From: an uncultured Acidobacteriia bacterium
Lineage (GTDB): Bacteria; Acidobacteriota; Terriglobia; Bryobacterales; Bryobacteraceae
Length of the DNA stretch: 64,000 nucleotides
NCBI GenBank assembly: GCA_903909435.1
Contig: CAIVVT010000301.1
Span: 62,001-126,000 of the forward strand
Reading direction: 5' to 3'
Positions 53,590 through 61,736 of this stretch are shown here, piece after piece; the stretch's first letter is position 1, and each line of letters begins with the position of its first letter. The notes below the pieces were generated by a model, which saw only the letters and a program-made list of their open reading frames with translations, was not told the origin of the DNA and ran no database searches. Position numbers and translations under genes: made by a program.

Positions 53590-53766
53590 ATGGCTCAACC
53601 CGAAATCCGGTGTCCTTATTGTGGCTCGAACGAGTTCATGCGTTCGAGATCTTTTAGGCTCAAAGACTTCTTCTTTCTCGCCCTTGGTTTCCGTCCGAGA
53701 CGTTGCGGCTGCGGAGAACGATTCTACGTCAGCCGGCTTTTCCCCTCCATCACGCCCCGCGCTTGA
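53590..53766 (+). CDS. small zinc-ribbon-like protein
   Basis: A 58-residue protein with IRCPYCGSNEFMRSRS at the start and RRCGCGERFYVSR near the end, which together give a probable four-cysteine zinc site. It is basic (many Arg). The ATG at 53590 is chosen because AAGGAAG is 13 bases upstream and the domain begins there; the frame is open to 53431 without domain character. It may be a nucleic-acid-binding or structural protein; no function can be assigned. The 285 bases before it (53305-53589) hold nothing I recognise. Confidence 0.6.
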   Translation: MAQPEIRCPYCGSNEFMRSRSFRLKDFFFLALGFRPRRCGCGERFYVSRLFPSITPRA

Positions 53767-53808
53767 CCCCATTCAGTCAGCACTGAGATCAGGGCCGTCT
53801 CGCAGGTT

Positions 53809-53836
53809 TTGACGACACCCCAGCCGATGCGATAAC
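53809..53836 (+). promoter_or_regulatory. predicted sigma-70 promoter of rpsT
   Basis: TTGACG (53809-53814) and GATAAC (53831-53836) are separated by 16 bases. A start near 53843 would give a 38-base leader before rpsT. Confidence 0.5.
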
Positions 53837-53880
53837 CTTGTATCTGTATCTCTTTGTCTCAAGGTGTTTAAAGACTAGCA

Positions 53881-54162
53881 ATGGCGAACCATATTTCATC
53901 GTTGAAGCGTGTTCGCATCACTGAGCGGCGCACAAAGGTTAACCGAATGCGCAGAAGCCGGATGCGTCTAACAATCCGTACCATGCGCAAGGCCCTGGAA
54001 AAGAAGGACGTGCCGGCAGCGACGGCGCTTCTTCCGGGTACTTTTTCGATCGTTGATCGCGCTGCGAAGTGGGGCATTATTCAGGACAACACGGCCGCCC
54101 GTTACAAGGCGCGCATCCACAAGCGTCTGAAGGCCCTCTCGGGTACTCCTGCCGCTGCGTAA
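53881..54162 (+). CDS. rpsT: 30S ribosomal protein S20
   Basis: S20 binds 16S rRNA in the 30S subunit. The 93-residue, strongly basic, helical protein has the family pattern [50 protein letters not shown] and ends in HKRLKAL. ATG 53881 has only AAGGTG at a long distance upstream. It is monocistronic and convergent with holA, whose stop is 19 bases away; S20 commonly regulates its own translation, which the sequence cannot show here. Confidence 0.97.
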   Translation: MANHISSLKRVRITERRTKVNRMRRSRMRLTIRTMRKALEKKDVPAATALLPGTFSIVDRAAKWGIIQDNTAARYKARIHKRLKALSGTPAAA

Positions 54163-54181
54163 GGGCTTTCGATCCGGCGTT

Positions 54182-55261
54182 TTACGCTCGCGTAAGGCGC
54201 AGCACAAAGTCTTCCATGACAATCCGGTCGTCCGGGCGGCTGCCCTTCAGGTCGCGGTCTGCCCGGAAGACTGAGCCAATCGCTTCTTCCAGCTTTTCCT
54301 GCGGGAATTTCAAACTCGCGTTGTAGACTTGCTCTGCCCGCGAGCGCCACATCGCAACTCCCTGCTTTTGAAAGTAGTTCTGAACGTCCTGCGCTGAACG
54401 CAACCGCTGCTCGCGGGCAGCCAGGGCCATGCGCAAAAGGCTGCCGAGGAATGTCAGGGCCAGCGGCAGGTACTCTCCTTCACGGATCAACGTATCCAGC
54501 AGTCGCAATGACTCCAGCCTGTCGCGCCGGGCCAGGGCGTTCACCAGCGCGAAAATCGTGGTCTCCGACAGATTCGGGACGAGTGCGGCGATGTCCTGCT
54601 CGGAGATCACCCCATCGTGGCCTGAAGCGAAGAGCGCCAGTTTGTCCAACTCGTTGGATAGCCGGGCCAGGTCGGCAGCCGTGGCTTCCACCAATCGGTC
54701 CAATTCCTGGGCGCCGATCTTCAGCGCCAATTCACCAGCCCGTTTTTGCGCGAAGACGCGAGCATCCAATGCCGTGACTGGAGCGAATTCGACAATTTCA
54801 GGCACGGCGGCGTAGAACTTGGCCACCCGCTCGTTCTTAGCCTTGTCCTCACCGTCGAGTCCAAAGCGCGAACTGTCGAAGATGATGACGACTCCGGGCG
54901 TCGGGTCTTTGCAGTAATCCGAGAGCAGAGAAGCGTCGGCTGACTTTGCTCCCGTGGCCGCCCCCTCGTCATCCGCGGCTGCGCCTTTGCCGCGCGGGAG
55001 TGCCGCTTCCGCCGAAGCCGCCCAGATTACGCGGTTGCCCGCGAACAACGACATCGAGCGCGCGTCATCGATCACTTCGCTCAGGGAGACCGCATCCAGT
55101 TCGTGGCGGCTCACACCGCCATCGCGCTCCTCGGGAGTCAGGACCTTAGAGATCACCGCCGCGCGGCACAACCGTCGCCGGTACACCTCCGGCCCGAGAA
55201 ACAAGTAAACGGGCTTGGGCTCCGCACGTTCGAGCGAGCGAAGGAAATGGTCGGGCGTCAT
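54182..55261 (-). CDS. holA: DNA polymerase III subunit delta
   Basis: Delta is the clamp-loader subunit that opens the beta sliding clamp. The 359-residue protein shows the HolA layout: PVYLFLGPEVYRRRLCRAAV near the start, IWAASAEAALPRGKG, VIIFDSSRFGLDGEDKA, the domain with LALKIGAQELDRLVEATAADLARLSNELDKLAL, and FALVNALARRDRLESLRLLD. It is the last gene of the minus-strand operon and follows lptE after 19 bases. Confidence 0.93.
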   Translation of the reverse strand: MTPDHFLRSLERAEPKPVYLFLGPEVYRRRLCRAAVISKVLTPEERDGGVSRHELDAVSLSEVIDDARSMSLFAGNRVIWAASAEAALPRGKGAAADDEGAATGAKSADASLLSDYCKDPTPGVVIIFDSSRFGLDGEDKAKNERVAKFYAAVPEIVEFAPVTALDARVFAQKRAGELALKIGAQELDRLVEATAADLARLSNELDKLALFASGHDGVISEQDIAALVPNLSETTIFALVNALARRDRLESLRLLDTLIREGEYLPLALTFLGSLLRMALAAREQRLRSAQDVQNYFQKQGVAMWRSRAEQVYNASLKFPQEKLEEAIGSVFRADRDLKGSRPDDRIVMEDFVLRLTRA

Positions 55262-55280
55262 TGCTTGGCCATGCCTCGGA

Positions 55281-55832
55281 CTACCATGCCTCTAGCATGC
55301 TGCTCACCACTTGCCGCGCCACCGACCGGCTCAAGCGGCCGAGGGCGGCGTCGCTCTCATCCAGGTAGGTCTGCTGGTCACCCGTGATTTCGTATCGCTC
55401 TTTGACGTCGAAGCCCGTCCGTTTGAACAGCACCTTGCCGGTTGCCCGCTCTCTCAGCGTTATGGTAAGCCACACAATTACCTGCACGCCCGAAGAACGC
55501 GACGTCGCCGGATCGTACACCGTGGGCGAACTGTAGTAGCGCGTAATGCTGCCCTCGAGGATCGCGTCGGCGGCCGCAGGCTCCGAAACGACCTTGTAGC
55601 GTGTGCGGCCGATGAACTCCCGACCGATCTCCTGCGGCAGCATACCGGTGAGCTTGTACTTCGTAGTGACGTTGTGAAACGCGGGAATGGCGATGGTGTG
55701 CAGGGTCGCCGGCAACATCTCGCCCTTGCCGCCAGTCTGATACCCGCACCCCGTGAGCCCCACGAACAGGACCGCTAAGGCCAGTGCTGGAACCTTCTCG
55801 ACCGCCCGCTCGCTGGTGGGATGCCGGGACAT
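55281..55832 (-). CDS. lptE: LPS-assembly lipoprotein LptE
   Basis: LptE plugs the LptD barrel that inserts lipopolysaccharide into the outer membrane. The 183-residue precursor has a lipoprotein signal with lipobox LTGCGYQ (about residues 27-33), then the LptE core (GKGEMLPATLHTIAIPAFHN; REFIGRTRYKVV; LEGSITRYYSSPTVYDPATS; VQVIVWLTITLRERATGKVL; RSVARQVVSSMLEAW). The ATG overlaps the stop of the ASADH-like gene (TAATG). holA follows, a common order in many bacteria. Confidence 0.9.
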   Translation of the reverse strand: MSRHPTSERAVEKVPALALAVLFVGLTGCGYQTGGKGEMLPATLHTIAIPAFHNVTTKYKLTGMLPQEIGREFIGRTRYKVVSEPAAADAILEGSITRYYSSPTVYDPATSRSSGVQVIVWLTITLRERATGKVLFKRTGFDVKERYEITGDQQTYLDESDAALGRLSRSVARQVVSSMLEAW

Positions 55833-56839
55833 TACCGCTTGACCTCGCGGCTGAGCATGGCGGCAGTCAACAGCGCATTGTCCGCGCGAGCGCGCAGATT
55901 GTCGAATGCCACCCAAAGCCAGCAGGCCCGCGGGTTGGTCCGGTCCAAAGCCACGTCACTGATCGTGATGCCGCTTTGACCGGCCACTCCGGAGTTGGAC
56001 CCGGGCTCAACGTCGTTGCCCCGCACTTCAAATCCAGCCTCGGCCAACGCCTTGGTGATGGCCCCGGCCTCCACCCCGGTGGATTCGAAGCGCAGCCAGA
56101 CGCTCATCACGTAGCTATGAAACACGGGCGCCTGCACTAGCCGTAAGCTGGAAGGCTTCAGGTTCAGCGGTCCGGCCAGCGACGCCAACTCGTCTTCGAT
56201 CCGCGACTGCACCGCAGCCAGCGATTCAGGCGCGTCCTCTCCCCAACGCGGCAACAAGTTGAACGACACCTGAGCATCGTAGACCGCTTTCGGCATCGCC
56301 TGGAAATTGAACAGATTGATAGTCTGCTTATGAAGCTCGTCGATGCCCGCCTTGCCACGCTCGCTGGCCGGCTCGAACACCGTGGCCACGGACTCTACCG
56401 CCGGCGTAGCCTTTAGGGCTTTCAAGATACGGGCGAGAGCCAGCGCCACCGGATGAGCAGGAACATAGATGAGATTCCTGCCTCGCGACGGCATGTGGTC
56501 GAGCACCGGCGCGCATAGCCGGGCTTCCGGCAGATCTTCCAAAGCGCCGGTTGCGTCCACCAGTAGAGGCCCGTCCTTCGAGGCGAGAACCATCTCGCGA
56601 GCCAGGATGTGCGTAGCCGTTGCGCCGGCCAGAATGATCACTGCGGCCTCTCCCACCGCCGCGGCATCCAGCGGAGCAATCACGAACAGTTCGCCATCGC
56701 TCTCGGTGAGAATCCGCTCGCTTGCTTCAGCCGATGCAAGCACCAGATCGATGGGCAGTTTGCGATCCTCCACCAACTCGCGGATCTCTTTACCTGCCAG
56801 CGTTTCGCCGCCAATCAGCAACCACTTTGCGCGCGTCAT
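55832..56839 (-). CDS. aspartate-semialdehyde-dehydrogenase-like protein without catalytic residues
   Basis: A 335-residue protein with the ASADH fold (Rossmann start WLLIGGETLAGKEIRELVED; the ASERGKAGIDELHKQTINL helix). The active-site region, normally an NPNC(S/T)T motif, reads IYVPAHPVALALARIL with no cysteine. The R-x-P-V..GH segment is changed to QAPVFHSYVMSVW. It therefore resembles USG-1-type paralogues and cannot carry out the usual reaction. It lies between pssA and lptE, so a non-enzymatic role in envelope lipid metabolism is possible. ATG 56839 is chosen; the frame extends into pssA upstream. Confidence 0.82.
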   Translation of the reverse strand: MTRAKWLLIGGETLAGKEIRELVEDRKLPIDLVLASAEASERILTESDGELFVIAPLDAAAVGEAAVIILAGATATHILAREMVLASKDGPLLVDATGALEDLPEARLCAPVLDHMPSRGRNLIYVPAHPVALALARILKALKATPAVESVATVFEPASERGKAGIDELHKQTINLFNFQAMPKAVYDAQVSFNLLPRWGEDAPESLAAVQSRIEDELASLAGPLNLKPSSLRLVQAPVFHSYVMSVWLRFESTGVEAGAITKALAEAGFEVRGNDVEPGSNSGVAGQSGITISDVALDRTNPRACWLWVAFDNLRARADNALLTAAMLSREVKR

Positions 56840-56858
56840 AGTGTCCCTGGCCCGCCTT

Positions 56859-57770
56859 TCATCGACTCGCGCCGGGCTCCACGCCGGCATGCTGGAGGCC
56901 TCGCCGCGGGAAGAAGTGACGCCGGATCGACCCGACCAACCGCACCAGGATTCCGCTCATCACGTACCCAACGCACAGCAGCAGCAGAAACGGCTTAGAG
57001 AAGAACCACAGGGCGTAGATGACCATTCCTACCAGCACGACCGTGATCGGACTGCGCGGCCGCATGAGGTTCAAATCCTTGAAGCTACGGTAACGCCAGG
57101 TGCACAGCATCAGGTACGACAGCAATGCCAAAAGCGCGAGCCAGGCAACCACGAACGGCCAATACACCAGCGGCTGCGACTCCAGGAAGTACACTATGGC
57201 GGCCACCAGGCCCGCTGCCGCCGGAATCGGCAGTCCCACGAAGTACTTTCGGTCCGGGCGCCCCGGGTTGCGCGGTTTGGGATTGGTAGTGACGTTGAAG
57301 CGCGCCAATCGGGCGGCGCCGCACAGCACGAAACAGAACATCAGGAAGTAACCTGCCTGCATGATGTAATGCCGAAGCGGCTCGGGAGTCGCAGGATCGA
57401 GAAAGTAGAATCCCCAGACAAAACCCAGAACCGCCGGCGCGATGCCGAAGCTGATTACATCCGCCAGAGAATCGAGTTCCCTGCCGAAATCGCTGGTGGT
57501 ATTGGTCAATCGGGCAATTCGCCCGTCCAAACCGTCAAAAAAGATGGAGAAAGCGATCACCTTAGCCGCAAGTTCGAAATGAGGGTTAGGCCCGAGGTGC
57601 CCACCGGCGGCATACAGCGCGCCCTCAATTGCCTGCAGAATGGCCAGGAACCCGAGAAACAAGTTGCCTGCCGTGAAGAACGTCGGCAAAGCGTAGGCGG
57701 CCCTGCGCGGCCGGCGGTCCGGAGAATTCGGATCGATCAGCCGGTCTCTAATACTCAGCCGGGGATTCAT
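56859..57770 (-). CDS. pssA: CDP-diacylglycerol-serine O-phosphatidyltransferase
   Basis: Makes phosphatidylserine from CDP-diacylglycerol and serine at the membrane. The 303-residue protein has the CDP-alcohol phosphotransferase motif DGRIARLTN, GRELDSLADVISFG (D-G-x2-A-R-x8-G-x3-D-x3-D) at about residue 81-105 and seven to eight membrane helices. Its ATG overlaps the psd stop by four bases (ATGA), so the two enzymes of phosphatidylethanolamine synthesis are co-translated. It is longer than short PssA forms by a C-terminal pair of helices. Confidence 0.95.
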   Translation of the reverse strand: MNPRLSIRDRLIDPNSPDRRPRRAAYALPTFFTAGNLFLGFLAILQAIEGALYAAGGHLGPNPHFELAAKVIAFSIFFDGLDGRIARLTNTTSDFGRELDSLADVISFGIAPAVLGFVWGFYFLDPATPEPLRHYIMQAGYFLMFCFVLCGAARLARFNVTTNPKPRNPGRPDRKYFVGLPIPAAAGLVAAIVYFLESQPLVYWPFVVAWLALLALLSYLMLCTWRYRSFKDLNLMRPRSPITVVLVGMVIYALWFFSKPFLLLLCVGYVMSGILVRLVGSIRRHFFPRRGLQHAGVEPGASR

Positions 57771-58399
57771 GCGTTGTCCTGACTGGCCTTGGCCGAATCG
57801 GCGGAACGGCGCGCCAGAATCGTGGAACCGGCCGATACTCTCTGTCCCTCTTGCACTTCAACCGTCCATTCGGAACCGAAGTTGACGTCCACTCGCGAGC
57901 CGAACTTAATCAAACCAATCCTTTGCCCAGTGGTGACGTACTCGCCCGGAGTGACGTAGCACACGATGCGCCGGGCGATCAGGCCGGCGACCTGGGAGAA
58001 GCACACCTTCACGCCGTCCTTCGCTTCGACGGAAATCGTGTTCCGCTCGTTCTCGAACGAAGCGGCTTCCTTGCTGGCCACCAAAAACTTGCCTTTGTTG
58101 TAAGTGACGTCCACGACTTTTCCACCTATCGGCGACCGGTTCACGTGCACATCGAAGATATTCAGAAAAATGCAAATCTGCGTCGATTCCGGCTTGCGGC
58201 GGATCAGCACGATCTTGCCGTCGGCCGGCGCTACCGCCACCGGGCCGCGCGGGATCTCCCGGTCGGGATCGCGGAAGAACCACAGGCAAAACAGTCCGAC
58301 GACGCCTAAAGGCGCCCCCGCCCAGGGCGAGAGGAAGAGCCCCAAACCTGCGCCGGCGACCCAGCAAAACAGCGCGAAGTAAATGCCCGTGACTACCAT
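57767..58399 (-). CDS. psd: phosphatidylserine decarboxylase proenzyme
   Basis: Converts phosphatidylserine to phosphatidylethanolamine; self-cleaves to make a pyruvoyl group. The 210-residue protein is of the short class: two N-terminal helices, WFFRDPDREIPRG, VAPADGKIVLIRRK, IFLNIFDVHVNRSPIGG, ENERNTI, and the cleavage site between Gly and Ser in IKFGSRVDV. ATG 58399 follows the M20 peptidase gene by 33 bases. Confidence 0.95.
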   Translation of the reverse strand: MVVTGIYFALFCWVAGAGLGLFLSPWAGAPLGVVGLFCLWFFRDPDREIPRGPVAVAPADGKIVLIRRKPESTQICIFLNIFDVHVNRSPIGGKVVDVTYNKGKFLVASKEAASFENERNTISVEAKDGVKVCFSQVAGLIARRIVCYVTPGEYVTTGQRIGLIKFGSRVDVNFGSEWTVEVQEGQRVSAGSTILARRSADSAKASQDNA

Positions 58400-58432
58400 T
58401 GCTCCGTCCTCAACACTCGTTTTCCAAACACT

Positions 58433-59590
58433 TTATTGTCCCAAATGGCGGACGAGCAAGGCGAGCAAAGCGACGCGGTCGGAGATCCGGTCTTCCAGAA
58501 TCGACTCGTGCGCCGCGTGAGCGCCCTCGCCCACGGCGCCGATCCCGTCGAGCGTCGGCACGCCGAGCGCAGCCGTAAAGTTGCCGTCGGACCCGCCGCC
58601 CGTCGAACTTTCTTCAATCGTGCGGCCCAGGTGTGTCTCCGATAGTTTGCGCGTGGTGCGGAAAAGCGCTGCGATCGCGGCGGTCCGTTCCATCGGCGGA
58701 CGGTTCAATCCTCCCGAGACTTCCAGGGTGCAGCGCTTGTCGAACGGCCGCAGACCACGCAACTTCCGGTCCAGAGGATTCGCGTCGCGCAGTCGCGCCA
58801 CGCGGATGTCGACCTCGGCGCGCGCCTCCGCCGCAACGACATTGGTGCGCGTCCCGCCGCTGATCACGCCCGGGTTCACTGTGACACCCTTGCCCAAGTC
58901 GGTGAATCCCGACACGCCGGTTACTTGCCGCGACAGTTCGACGATCGCGCTTGCACCCGCTGCGAAATCGACGCCGGCGTGCGCCGCCTTGCCGCGAACT
59001 GCGATCGTGTAATTCCCCACCCCTTTACGCGCCGTCTTCAGCTTTCCTTCCAACCCCGTTCCGGGCTCAAGGACCAGCACCGCGCAGGCTTCCCGCGCCA
59101 GCGCCTCGGTCTGCGCGCGCGACCCCAGGCTACCCACTTCTTCGTCGCTAACCACCCACAGGGAGACCTTGCGGGCGACTGGCATGTCGAGATCACGCAA
59201 CGCCTGCATCGCGTATATGAAGAAGGCGAGTCCTGCCTTCATGTCGAGCACGCCAGGACCCCACAATCGTCCGGAACTGCGGCGGAAAGGCATCGAGGGC
59301 AAGGTGCCCAGATTCCACACCGTGTCGGCGTGTCCAATGCCTAAAACGCGCCCCCTTGCCTTCCGCCGCGGCCCAGGCAGTTCAAAATCGAGTAGCAGGT
59401 TGCGGCCAAACGCTCCAGCGCTTGGCTTGAACTTCGGCTTCGTCATGCCTGTCGAGCGGGCGACCAGTAATTCTTGAAAGCGGTCGACGGAGGCCGCGTC
59501 GTTGCTCGGCGATTCGCACTCGACCAACTCTTGCAGCAGCGCGATCAGCTGTTCACGCCGGCCTTCTATCCATTCGTAAATCGGGTCCAT
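58433..59590 (-). CDS. M20-family glutamate carboxypeptidase-like metallopeptidase
   Basis: A 385-residue zinc peptidase resembling carboxypeptidase G2. Ligands and active-site residues: His in GIGHADTVWN, Asp in LDMKAGLAF, Glu-Glu in VVSDEEVGSLGSRAQ, Glu in VLEPGTGLEG, and the C-terminal His in GAHAAHESI. The lid contains VRGKAAHAGVDFAAG. ATG 59590 is chosen (GGAGG 12 bases upstream); the frame runs on to 59680 past the divergent fabZ start. It is the first gene of the minus-strand phospholipid/LPS operon, though no link to that function is apparent. Confidence 0.9.
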   Translation of the reverse strand: MDPIYEWIEGRREQLIALLQELVECESPSNDAASVDRFQELLVARSTGMTKPKFKPSAGAFGRNLLLDFELPGPRRKARGRVLGIGHADTVWNLGTLPSMPFRRSSGRLWGPGVLDMKAGLAFFIYAMQALRDLDMPVARKVSLWVVSDEEVGSLGSRAQTEALAREACAVLVLEPGTGLEGKLKTARKGVGNYTIAVRGKAAHAGVDFAAGASAIVELSRQVTGVSGFTDLGKGVTVNPGVISGGTRTNVVAAEARAEVDIRVARLRDANPLDRKLRGLRPFDKRCTLEVSGGLNRPPMERTAAIAALFRTTRKLSETHLGRTIEESSTGGGSDGNFTAALGVPTLDGIGAVGEGAHAAHESILEDRISDRVALLALLVRHLGQ

Positions 59591-59635
59591 CGTTCGTTTG
59601 CGCCTCCAGATCCCTGCTAGAATAACCCTTTCGCC

Positions 59636-60103
59636 ATGGTAGTCCTTGAAAACATAGAGATTCGCGACATTCTCCCGCACCGCTATCCGTTCCTGCTCGT
59701 GGACAGGATCGTGGAGCTAGAGGCCGATCGCATTGTCGGCATAAAGAACGTGACCGCCAATGAGCCCTTCTTTACGGGTCACTTCCCCGAATTCCCGGTG
59801 ATGCCGGGTGTGCTGATCGTCGAAGCCATGGCCCAGGTGGCAGGCGTCTTGGTCCTGATGAGCGTTCCGGACCGGAAGTCCAAGCTGGTGCTGTTTGCGT
59901 CGATTGAAGAAGCCAAGTTCCGCAAGCCTGTGCTGCCGGGAGACACCCTGCGGATTGAAATGAAGATCCTCAAGAAGAAGGCAACTGCGGTAAAAGCACA
60001 GGGCACCGTGACCGTGGATGGCGCGGTCGTCGCCCAAGCCACCGTCATGTGCGTCGTTTCTGACAAGCCCGCGCAAAAGCCGGAGCCTGTTCCAGGCCAG
60101 TAG
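59636..60103 (+). CDS. fabZ: 3-hydroxyacyl-ACP dehydratase FabZ
   Basis: Dehydrates 3-hydroxyacyl-ACP in fatty acid synthesis, competing with LpxA for the same substrate. The 155-residue hot-dog protein has ILPHRYPFLLVDRIVELE, the catalytic His in FTGHFPEFPVMPGVL and Glu in IVEAMAQVAG. ATG 59636 is divergent from the peptidase gene. lpxA follows after 12 bases, the classical fabZ-lpxA pairing. Confidence 0.97.
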   Translation: MVVLENIEIRDILPHRYPFLLVDRIVELEADRIVGIKNVTANEPFFTGHFPEFPVMPGVLIVEAMAQVAGVLVLMSVPDRKSKLVLFASIEEAKFRKPVLPGDTLRIEMKILKKKATAVKAQGTVTVDGAVVAQATVMCVVSDKPAQKPEPVPGQ

Positions 60104-60115
60104 GAGCCTAGTCCG

Positions 60116-60892
60116 ATGGCTATTCACCCAACCGCCATCGTCGATCAGTTCGCCCGCATCCATCCCGACGCCGAGATCGGGCCTTATTGCGTCATCGGTG
60201 CGGAGGTGGAGATTGGCGCTCGCACGCGCCTGATGGCGAACCTATGCCTGGAAGGCCCCACCATCATAGGCGAAGACAACATTTTCTATCCCTACTCCAC
60301 CGTCGGGCTGGCGTCGCAGGATCTGAAGTATCACGGGGAACGAGCCGAAACACGGATCGGCCACCGCAACAAGATCCGTGAATTCGTCACCATCCACCGC
60401 GGAACTGAGGGCGGCGGAGCGCTTACTGCCATCGGGGACGACAATCTGCTGATGGCCTATACGCACATCGCCCACGACGCCAATATCGGCAGCCACTGCA
60501 TCCTGGGCAATGCCGTGACGCTTGCCGGACACGTCACCATCGGTGATTGGGCCATTGTCGAGGCCTTTTCGGGAGTACACCAGTTCTGCCGCATCGGCCG
60601 ACACGCCTTCGTGGGCGGTTACAGCGTGCTAACAAAAGACGTATTGCCCTTCTCGCAGACCGTCACGCCGCGCGAAACTAGAATCTTCGGCGCCAATAAA
60701 GTGGGCTTGAAACGGCGCGGTTTCTCCGTCGACGCAATCGAGGGGCTGCACAAGTCGTTCCGCCTGTTGACTAGCGCCAGCCTCAACACGACGCAGGCGA
60801 TCGAACAGATAGTCGCTGAAGTGGCGGCCTGCCCCGAGGTCGACGAGCTCGTCCAGTTTATCCGCACGGCCCAACGCGGTTTCATCAAATGA
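60116..60892 (+). CDS. lpxA: acyl-ACP-UDP-N-acetylglucosamine O-acyltransferase
   Basis: First step of lipid A synthesis: 3-hydroxyacyl transfer to UDP-GlcNAc (or its 3-amino form). The 258-residue left-handed beta-helix protein shows hexapeptide repeats from residue 2 (IHPTAIVDQFARIHPDAEIG) and the catalytic His in AYTHIAHDANIG (about residue 122). The C-terminal helical domain has IFGANKVGLKRRGFSVDAIE. A Gly-rich substrate-length region is in FVGGYSVLTKDV. Next gene lpxI after 28 bases. Confidence 0.97.
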   Translation: MAIHPTAIVDQFARIHPDAEIGPYCVIGAEVEIGARTRLMANLCLEGPTIIGEDNIFYPYSTVGLASQDLKYHGERAETRIGHRNKIREFVTIHRGTEGGGALTAIGDDNLLMAYTHIAHDANIGSHCILGNAVTLAGHVTIGDWAIVEAFSGVHQFCRIGRHAFVGGYSVLTKDVLPFSQTVTPRETRIFGANKVGLKRRGFSVDAIEGLHKSFRLLTSASLNTTQAIEQIVAEVAACPEVDELVQFIRTAQRGFIK

Positions 60893-60920
60893 CGCGCGGC
60901 GTGCAGCGGATGGACTTGCG

Positions 60921-61736
60921 GTGAGATACGGGCTGATCGCCGGCAGCGGCCGGTTCCCAATCCTCGCACTCCAGACCGCACGGGAGTTGGGCCACGAAGT
61001 GGTTGTCCTGGCTCTCCGCGACAACGCCCCGCCCGGGGTCGAGCAACTCGGCGTCGCCTGCCACTGGTTGAGCATCGCCGAACTTAGCCGCCTGATCGAC
61101 ATCCTCCACAAGGAGCAGATCACCGAGGTCATCATGGCGGGCCAAGTGAAGCACACTTCCCTTTTTTCCTCACTGAAGCCCGACTGGCGGCTGTTCAAGC
61201 TGCTGGCGGCCTTGCCCTCGCGCAATACCGATGCGCTGATTGGCGGCGTGCGCGACGAGCTCGAAAAAGAGGGCATCCATCTCGCCGACTCGACATTGCT
61301 GCTGAAGCCCTTGCTCGCAGGCGTCGGATCCCTAACACGTCGCAAGCCGGACTCGGACGAGGAAAAGGACATCCACTACGGACGGCGCGTGGCGAACGCG
61401 CTCGCCGGTCACGACGTGGGCCAAAGCGTGGCGATCAGTGAACGAGCCTGCGTGGCCGTCGAAGCGATGGAGGGCACCGACGCCATGCTCCGCCGCGCCT
61501 CTACGCTGGTGAACGGCCGTGCCCTGCGTCTGGTGAAGGTCTCGCGGCGGCGCAAGCATCTGCTTTTCGACGTTCCTGCCGTCGGCCCGTCCACGATTCA
61601 GACCATGATCGAGTGCGGCGCGACGGCGCTAGCGGTGGACGCGGGCCGGACGCTGCTTCTGGACAAGGAAGAGATGTTGAGGCTCGCCGCAGGCGCTGGT
61701 ATCGCCGTCGTAGGTTGCCAGCCGGAGGAATCATGA
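60921..61736 (+). CDS. lpxI: UDP-2,3-diacylglucosamine diphosphatase LpxI
   Basis: LpxI makes lipid X from UDP-2,3-diacylglucosamine and is used in many bacteria instead of LpxH. The 271-residue protein has the family marks YGLIAGSGRFPILALQTARE, VIMAGQVKHTSLFSSLKPDW, and the C-terminal domain GQSVAISERACVAVEAMEGTDAMLRR (by its ends GQSVAISERAC and EGTDAMLRR), followed by FDVPAVGPSTI. The GTG start at 60921 is used. The gene overlaps the next one by four bases (ATGA). Confidence 0.95.
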   Translation: MRYGLIAGSGRFPILALQTARELGHEVVVLALRDNAPPGVEQLGVACHWLSIAELSRLIDILHKEQITEVIMAGQVKHTSLFSSLKPDWRLFKLLAALPSRNTDALIGGVRDELEKEGIHLADSTLLLKPLLAGVGSLTRRKPDSDEEKDIHYGRRVANALAGHDVGQSVAISERACVAVEAMEGTDAMLRRASTLVNGRALRLVKVSRRRKHLLFDVPAVGPSTIQTMIECGATALAVDAGRTLLLDKEEMLRLAAGAGIAVVGCQPEES

